DNA from: Flavobacterium ginsenosidimutans
GTDB lineage: Bacteria; Bacteroidota; Bacteroidia; Flavobacteriales; Flavobacteriaceae
DNA length: 64,000 nucleotides
Assembly: GCF_003254625.1 (NCBI RefSeq)
Contig: NZ_QJRJ01000077.1
Coordinates: 248,001-312,000, forward strand
Direction: 5' to 3'
Under the pieces are notes generated by a model, which was given only the letters and a program-made list of their open reading frames with translations, made no database searches and was not told the DNA's origin. This document shows positions 59,469 through 64,000 of this stretch, piece after piece; within the stretch, counting starts at the first letter, position 1; the number at the start of each line of letters is the position of its first letter. The translations under genes and the position numbers were made by a program.

Positions 59469-60170
59469 TTGACAGAAATAACTACTCATCATCAAAAACC
59501 AGCCGTAGACGGGATCACAATTGACTGTGTTTTTTTCGGATTTAACAAAGAGAGTCTCGAAGTTCTCTTAGTACAGCACGCTCAAGGCGAAAGTAAAGGT
59601 AAATGGGGACTTCTAGGCGGATGGCTTCAATTGAATGAAAGTGCAGATGACGCGGCTCAGCGTATTTTACAAGAACTTACGGGACTTGAAGATATTTATT
59701 TGGAACAGCTAAAAGCCTTCACAAATCCGATACGTGTTCTAGAAAGACGAGTTGTAACAATTGGTTATTACACTTTAGTTAATAGAGAAGATTATAATAT
59801 TAAAGCCAGTTTACGAGTAATTGAAGCAAAATGGTATAAAATAAAAGATATCCCTGAACTGATTTTTGACCACAACGAAATTCTAGATTTCAGTTTAGCG
59901 CAATTAAGAAACCGTGTTCGTCAGGCTCCAATTGGTTTTAACCTTCTTCCAGAAAAATTTACTTTGTTGCAATTAATGCATTTGTACGAAGAAATTTTAG
60001 GAATCGAATTGGATAAATCTAATTTTAGACGAAAAGTGCTTCACATGAAACTGCTCACAGCATTGGATGAAAAGCAAAAAGACGTTTCGCACAGAGCGGC
60101 CAAACTTTACAAATTTGACCCTGAAATGTATAAGAAATTAACAGAAAAAGGATTCAATTTTGAATTTTAA
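59469..60170 (+). CDS. Nudix-like winged-helix sugar regulator (AraR-type), second copy
   Basis: A 233-residue tandem paralogue of the preceding gene. Starts at TTG 59469, since no ATG exists before the Nudix domain. The Nudix box is degenerate in the same way (GWLQLNE, then RILQEL for REUxEE). The last 80 residues are nearly identical to the first copy, including the ending LTEKGFNFEF, whereas the sensor half differs more (for example FTNPIRVLERR against FGDPDRFPLRR). This suggests a duplication in which operator recognition was kept and ligand response changed. The gap of 56 bases is compatible with one transcript. Confidence 0.87.
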   Translation: MTEITTHHQKPAVDGITIDCVFFGFNKESLEVLLVQHAQGESKGKWGLLGGWLQLNESADDAAQRILQELTGLEDIYLEQLKAFTNPIRVLERRVVTIGYYTLVNREDYNIKASLRVIEAKWYKIKDIPELIFDHNEILDFSLAQLRNRVRQAPIGFNLLPEKFTLLQLMHLYEEILGIELDKSNFRRKVLHMKLLTALDEKQKDVSHRAAKLYKFDPEMYKKLTEKGFNFEF

Positions 60171-60235
60171 TCCCGATTTTAATTCTTTACGCTCAACTAT
60201 CCTACATCAAGATTCCAGAATCCAAAACTTTGCGC

Positions 60236-60243
60236 TATCTTTG
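60236..60243 (+). promoter_or_regulatory. -7 promoter element of lepA
   Basis: TATCTTTG matches TAnnTTTG, with the lepA ATG 90 bases downstream. No TTG at the usual distance. Confidence 0.45.
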
Positions 60244-60332
60244 CGCCTTAATAACATGCTTTAAAGCAATTGCTTTAGGCTGTTTTATACCCAAAAAATA
60301 CTAAAACTCGTTATAGAGAACTGATATATAAA

Positions 60333-62129
60333 ATGAAGAAGATACGTAACTTTTGCATTATTGCACACATTGACCACGGTAAAAGTACATTGGCGGACAG
60401 ATTACTAGGCGCAACACAAACCGTTACAGCTCGTGAAGAAAAAGCACAATTGCTTGACAACATGGATCTGGAGCGTGAGCGTGGAATTACCATTAAGAGT
60501 CATGCCATTCAGATGGAATATACTTATAAAGGTGAAGAATACATTCTGAATTTAATTGATACTCCTGGCCACGTAGATTTTTCATACGAAGTTTCAAGAT
60601 CTATCGCTGCTTGTGAAGGAGCGTTACTGATCGTTGATGCTGCACAAAGTATTCAGGCACAAACGATTTCAAATTTATACTTAGCTCTTGAAAACGACTT
60701 GGAAATTATTCCAGTTTTAAACAAAGTCGATTTGCCAAGTGCTAATCCAGAAGAAGTTAGTGATGATATTATTGATTTACTTGGATGTAAATTAGAAGAT
60801 ATTATTCACGCATCTGGAAAAACTGGTTTTGGTGTTGAGAACATTCTTGCTGCTATTATCGAAAAAATTCCTGCTCCAAAAGGAAATCCTGATGAGCCTT
60901 TACAGGCTTTGATTTTTGACTCGGTTTACAATCCGTTCCGTGGAATTGAGGTAATCTTTAGAGTTGTAAATGGTGAAATCAAAAAAGGCCAGAAAATTAA
61001 ATTCATGGCTACGGACAATGAATATTTTGCTGACGAAATTGGAACTTTAAAGCTAAATCAAGTTCCTAAAAATGTAGTTTCTGCTGGAGATGTTGGTTAT
61101 TTGATTTCTGGAATTAAAGAAGCTCGTGAAGTAAAAGTTGGTGATACCATTACAGATGCAAAAGTACCAACTACCAATATGATTACTGGTTTTGAGGATG
61201 TAAAACCAATGGTATTTGCCGGTATTTATCCTGTTGACACTGAAGATTACGAAGATTTACGTTCTTCAATGGAAAAATTACAATTGAATGACGCTTCATT
61301 AGTTTTTACTCCTGAAAGTTCTGCAGCTTTAGGATTTGGTTTCCGTTGTGGATTCTTAGGAATGCTTCACATGGAAATTATCCAAGAACGTTTAGAACGT
61401 GAGTTTGACATGACAGTTATTACAACAGTTCCTAACGTTTCGTACTTGGCTTACACTAAAAAAGAGCCAGAAAAAGCATTAATTGTAAACAATCCTTCAG
61501 ATTTACCAGAGCCTTCAAAATTGGATAGAGTTGAAGAGCCATTTATTAAAGCTACTATCATTACTAAATCTGACTTTGTTGGAAACGTAATGAGTTTATG
61601 TATCGAAAAACGTGGTTTAATCACAAATCAAACATACTTGACAACTGAAAGAGTTGAATTGAATTTTGATATGCCTTTGGCGGAAATTGTATTCGATTTT
61701 TACGATCGTTTAAAAACAGTTTCTAAAGGTTACGCTTCTTTCGATTACTCTCCTATTGGAATGAGAACTTCGAAATTAGTTAAACTTGACGTTCTTTTAA
61801 ATGCTCAAACAGTTGATGCACTTTCTGCATTGATCCACGAAGACAACGCTTACAACATCGGTAAAAAAATGACCGAAAAATTACGCGAGTTGATTCCAAG
61901 ACAACAATTTGATATTCCGATTCAAGCAGCAATTGGGGCAAAAATTATCGCTCGTGAAACTATTAAAGCACTTCGTAAAGACGTTACCGCAAAATGTTAC
62001 GGTGGAGATATTTCGCGTAAGCGTAAACTTCTTGAAAAACAGAAAAAAGGTAAAAAACGTATGCGTCAAGTAGGAAACGTTGAGATTCCGCAAGAAGCAT
62101 TTATGGCTGTTTTGAAATTAAATGACTAA
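60333..62129 (+). CDS. lepA: Elongation factor 4 (LepA)
   Basis: Ribosome-associated GTPase that acts in translation initiation/back-translocation. A 598-residue protein, the usual length. GTPase motifs: AHIDHGKST (residues 10-18), the switch-region [18 protein letters not shown] and NKVDLPSA. The LepA-specific C-terminal domain is present ([20 protein letters not shown]). Complete and well conserved. Followed by a terminator. Confidence 0.97.
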   Translation: MKKIRNFCIIAHIDHGKSTLADRLLGATQTVTAREEKAQLLDNMDLERERGITIKSHAIQMEYTYKGEEYILNLIDTPGHVDFSYEVSRSIAACEGALLIVDAAQSIQAQTISNLYLALENDLEIIPVLNKVDLPSANPEEVSDDIIDLLGCKLEDIIHASGKTGFGVENILAAIIEKIPAPKGNPDEPLQALIFDSVYNPFRGIEVIFRVVNGEIKKGQKIKFMATDNEYFADEIGTLKLNQVPKNVVSAGDVGYLISGIKEAREVKVGDTITDAKVPTTNMITGFEDVKPMVFAGIYPVDTEDYEDLRSSMEKLQLNDASLVFTPESSAALGFGFRCGFLGMLHMEIIQERLEREFDMTVITTVPNVSYLAYTKKEPEKALIVNNPSDLPEPSKLDRVEEPFIKATIITKSDFVGNVMSLCIEKRGLITNQTYLTTERVELNFDMPLAEIVFDFYDRLKTVSKGYASFDYSPIGMRTSKLVKLDVLLNAQTVDALSALIHEDNAYNIGKKMTEKLRELIPRQQFDIPIQAAIGAKIIARETIKALRKDVTAKCYGGDISRKRKLLEKQKKGKKRMRQVGNVEIPQEAFMAVLKLND

Positions 62130-62166
62130 ATTTTAGTATTAAGATTTTAGTACTAAGTATTAAGAT

Positions 62167-62197
62167 AAAACCCAATGACGAAAGTTGTTGGGTTTTT
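62167..62197 (+). terminator. Intrinsic terminator after lepA
   Basis: AAAACCCAA (62167-62175) pairs with TTGGGTTTT (62188-62196), followed by Ts. Just upstream, TTTAGTATTAAGA and TTTTAGTACTAAGTATTAAGA words (62132-62164) form another word-type repeat. The remaining 150 bases before the next gene hold nothing recognised. Confidence 0.82.
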
Positions 62198-62353
62198 TGT
62201 TTGTTTTTTATCTATCAAATTACAAAGTCATTACCTACAAAAACATTCAAATATTAACTCTAAAAATCGTTTTTTAACCCATTCGAGCAAACTCAAAGCC
62301 ATTTTATAACAGAAAATGTATTTTTAATCTTACAACTTTAACATGTACGAACT

Positions 62354-62971
62354 ATGAAAACCAAATTTTCTGTTATTTTAGCACTATTCGCATTCTGCTT
62401 TGCAAACGCTCAACAAGACCAAGTTGATGCAGAAATGAATTCTGCGAAAGGTGTCACTTTTCAAAAAGGTGATATGTTTTTAGAAGGATCTATCAAAATT
62501 AGTACAGGCGGAGACGCAGACTATTATGGCTTTAGCCCAAAGTTTGGCTATTTGTTAAATGATAAATTTGCTGTTGGAGCTAAATTAAATTACTCAAGTA
62601 ACAAAGTAGAAACAACTCAAGTAGAAACAAATGTATTTGGGATTGGAGCTTTTGCTCGTTATTATTTCTTAGAATTAGACAAAAAACGCTTTAAAACTTA
62701 CGCTGAAGTTGGTTTAGGTTACGGAAGAAACAAAACTGACATACCGCAAGTGGGCAGCGATACCGACAACAGTTTAACAGCTGATATTAATGTTGGTTTA
62801 AATTACTTTGTAACCAAAAACATTGCTGTTACTTTCGTTCTTGCAAATGTTTTGGCTTACAATAGCGTTTCTCCAGAAAATGGTCCGTCGTCTGATACTT
62901 TTCAATTAAATATCAATTTATTTGAAAACATTTTCGATCAACCTCAATTTGGAGTTTTGTATAGATTTTAA
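62354..62971 (+). CDS. Outer-membrane beta-barrel protein (OmpA-transmembrane/OprF-like)
   Basis: A 205-residue protein with a signal peptide (about 1-19, ending ANAQ). The mature part alternates hydrophobic residues in about eight strands (GSIKISTGGDADYYGFSPKFGYLLNDKFAVGAKL, FGIGAFARYYF, TYAEVGLGYGRNKT) and ends with the C-terminal aromatic FGVLYRF typical of outer-membrane barrels. This resembles the 8-stranded outer_membrane_beta-barrel families found in Bacteroidota. Ligand unknown. Confidence 0.8.
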   Translation: MKTKFSVILALFAFCFANAQQDQVDAEMNSAKGVTFQKGDMFLEGSIKISTGGDADYYGFSPKFGYLLNDKFAVGAKLNYSSNKVETTQVETNVFGIGAFARYYFLELDKKRFKTYAEVGLGYGRNKTDIPQVGSDTDNSLTADINVGLNYFVTKNIAVTFVLANVLAYNSVSPENGPSSDTFQLNINLFENIFDQPQFGVLYRF

Positions 62972-62998
62972 TTTTTTTTTTTTGCGATTTAACGATCG

Positions 62999-63029
62999 AA
63001 AAGCTGTTTCAATTTGGAACAGCTTTTTT
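62999..63029 (+). terminator. Intrinsic terminator after the beta-barrel gene
   Basis: AAAAGCTGTT (62999-63008) pairs with AACAGCTTTT (63018-63027), followed by Ts. It lies 27 bases past the stop and 36 bases before the end of the convergent small membrane gene. Confidence 0.83.
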
Positions 63030-63064
63030 ATTTGCCAAGTAATTCTATTCGTTTTGGGATTTTC

Positions 63065-63262
63065 TTATGACAGAAGTGTTCCGCATATTCCTAATCCAAT
63101 AAGCAAATATAATGCTCCAATAATAAAACAAACCTTTGCTCCATTGGGATGGTTTTTCTTAATTGCAAAACCAATAATTGCCATTAAAATTGGTGGTCCA
63201 ACCATAATCGCTATAAAAAATGCGATCAAACCATCTAAATTACCTACTTCTAACGCTGTCAT
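63065..63262 (-). CDS. Small two-helix membrane protein
   Basis: A 65-residue protein with two hydrophobic segments (about residues 11-30 and 43-60), joined by a basic loop (KKNHPNGAK). Its ATG at 63262 is 5 bases from the end of the upstream radical SAM gene, so it is probably co-transcribed with it. No family recognised. Confidence 0.6.
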   Translation of the reverse strand: MTALEVGNLDGLIAFFIAIMVGPPILMAIIGFAIKKNHPNGAKVCFIIGALYLLIGLGICGTLLS

Positions 63263-63267
63263 ATTCT

Positions 63268-64000
63268 TTATATGTTAGTTCTTAATTCCTCTAATCTTTT
63301 TACTTTATCATCTCTGTAAAACAAATTCATGGTTTCAAAAGGAATTATTTTATTATCCTTATTGACAATATGAACACATGATTTTTTTATTGCTCTCACA
63401 TCAAAATTATAAGCATCAATAAACTGCATTATAATAATTCGAAACAAATTGTCATAACCTAATTCTGGTGCATCAATATTAGGGAGACAGCATAATATCG
63501 ATTTCAAGTTTTCTTGCGCTACTTCTACAGAATTTCCTGTACTAAACAAGTCTATCATTTTGCCGCGAAGCACTTCATCCTGCTCGTAAATAATGGTGTT
63601 TTTACTATTGTCCAATAAATCATTTGGATTAATATATCGTGTTAGTGGAAAAACTTCTTCTCCCAGTTTCAAAGCATAACCCATAACTAAAGCATCGGGA
63701 TTACAAGGAACTGGAAGTAAATCATCTGAATTAAAAACAGTGGTCTGTTCCAGAATTTTTCTTCTTACTTCTGTTAATGTCATACGATCGGTCTCTAAGT
63801 TAAAGTTCTCCAATCTGCCCGCTATTTGAGTCGGCTGAAATGTAACCCCTCGAACGCATTTTTGCTTTAGTGCAAACTCAACAATTTTACCTATTTCATG
63901 ATCATTTAATCCTTTTTGAAGCGTAACAACCAAAGTTGTAGACAAATTAACTTCATTTAGATTTTCTAAAGCCTGTTTTCGTATTTCACTTAAATCGGCT
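63268..64000 (-). CDS. Radical SAM protein, C-terminal part (truncated by window edge)
   Basis: The frame is open to the right edge, so the N-terminal part with the CxxxCxxC cluster is out of view; TTG 63945 is internal. The visible 244 residues match the C-terminal half of the MJ0619-like radical SAM group, which includes archaeal tetraether lipid and pterin methylation enzymes: GVTFQPTQIAGR, DRMTLTEVRRKILEQT, LPVPCNPDALVMGYAL, FPLTRYIN and AYNFDVRAIKKSCVHIVNKDNKIIPFE. The HCH-type cysteines of the archaeal enzymes are only partly kept. The reaction in Bacteroidota is unknown. A small membrane-protein gene follows. Confidence 0.75.
   Translation of the reverse strand, partial: ADLSEIRKQALENLNEVNLSTTLVVTLQKGLNDHEIGKIVEFALKQKCVRGVTFQPTQIAGRLENFNLETDRMTLTEVRRKILEQTTVFNSDDLLPVPCNPDALVMGYALKLGEEVFPLTRYINPNDLLDNSKNTIIYEQDEVLRGKMIDLFSTGNSVEVAQENLKSILCCLPNIDAPELGYDNLFRIIIMQFIDAYNFDVRAIKKSCVHIVNKDNKIIPFETMNLFYRDDKVKRLEELRTNI

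Overview
The window is AT-rich chromosomal DNA from a member of Flavobacteriaceae, most likely a Flavobacterium. The evidence is the SusC/SusD-type glycan locus, Bacteroidota-type promoters (TAnnTTTG at -7), weak ribosome binding sites, many lipoprotein signal peptides and several families of short palindromic or word-like intergenic repeats. No phage, plasmid, IS element, rRNA, tRNA or CRISPR array was recognised. Layout, left (1-16.4 kb): an edge-truncated 4-hydroxyphenylpyruvate dioxygenase, a possible small RNA, a DUF3108 protein overlapping tryptophan 2,3-dioxygenase, an M23 peptidase lipoprotein, three small unknown proteins, glucose-6-phosphate isomerase, a TonB-dependent receptor, an RlpA-like protein, DinB, ArsC-like and YicC proteins, guanylate kinase, a four-helix-bundle gene wedged between gmk and nadD, and nadD.

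The most interesting part is 16.7-23.4 kb: a tight minus-strand operon of seven genes, preceded by a Nudix-winged-helix (NrtR-like) regulator. In transcription order it encodes a divergent PRPP-synthetase-like kinase, a NADAR protein, KptA RNA 2'-phosphotransferase, an ADP-ribosylglycohydrolase, a PPP-type phosphoesterase, a second ADP-ribosylglycohydrolase and a nicotinamide phosphoribosyltransferase. Nearly every product makes, releases or uses ADP-ribose, nicotinamide or NAD. Two 21-bp palindromes (TTTGYGT-N7-ACGCAAA) bracket a near-ideal promoter just upstream. I read the locus as an ADP-ribose-responsive NAD+ recycling system, possibly able to rebuild NAD+ directly from ADP-ribose and nicotinamide as in phage NARP1. 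That reading is inference.

The middle (23.5-32 kb) holds a PKD lipoprotein, a LysR regulator divergent from a secreted DJ-1/PfpI protein, an iron-type alcohol dehydrogenase, gpsA, pheS, small conserved proteins and a CvpA-like protein, separated by repeat-rich spacers. From 32.4 to 58.1 kb lies one minus-strand polysaccharide utilization locus: susC, susD, a surface lipoprotein, GH2, GH31, GH97, GH3, GH39, GH3, GH5 (with BACON), a sialate-O-acetylesterase-type esterase and GH95. GH5 plus a GH31 with the alpha-xylosidase-type KxDFGE motif, GH2, GH3 and GH95 fit breakdown of fucosylated, acetylated xyloglucan. Two tandem Nudix-like regulators with degenerate Nudix boxes are transcribed divergently from susC across a 0.58-kb region containing repeated TGACTAYAAG motifs.

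The right end (60.3-64 kb) carries lepA, an outer-membrane beta-barrel protein, a small membrane protein and an edge-truncated radical SAM protein.
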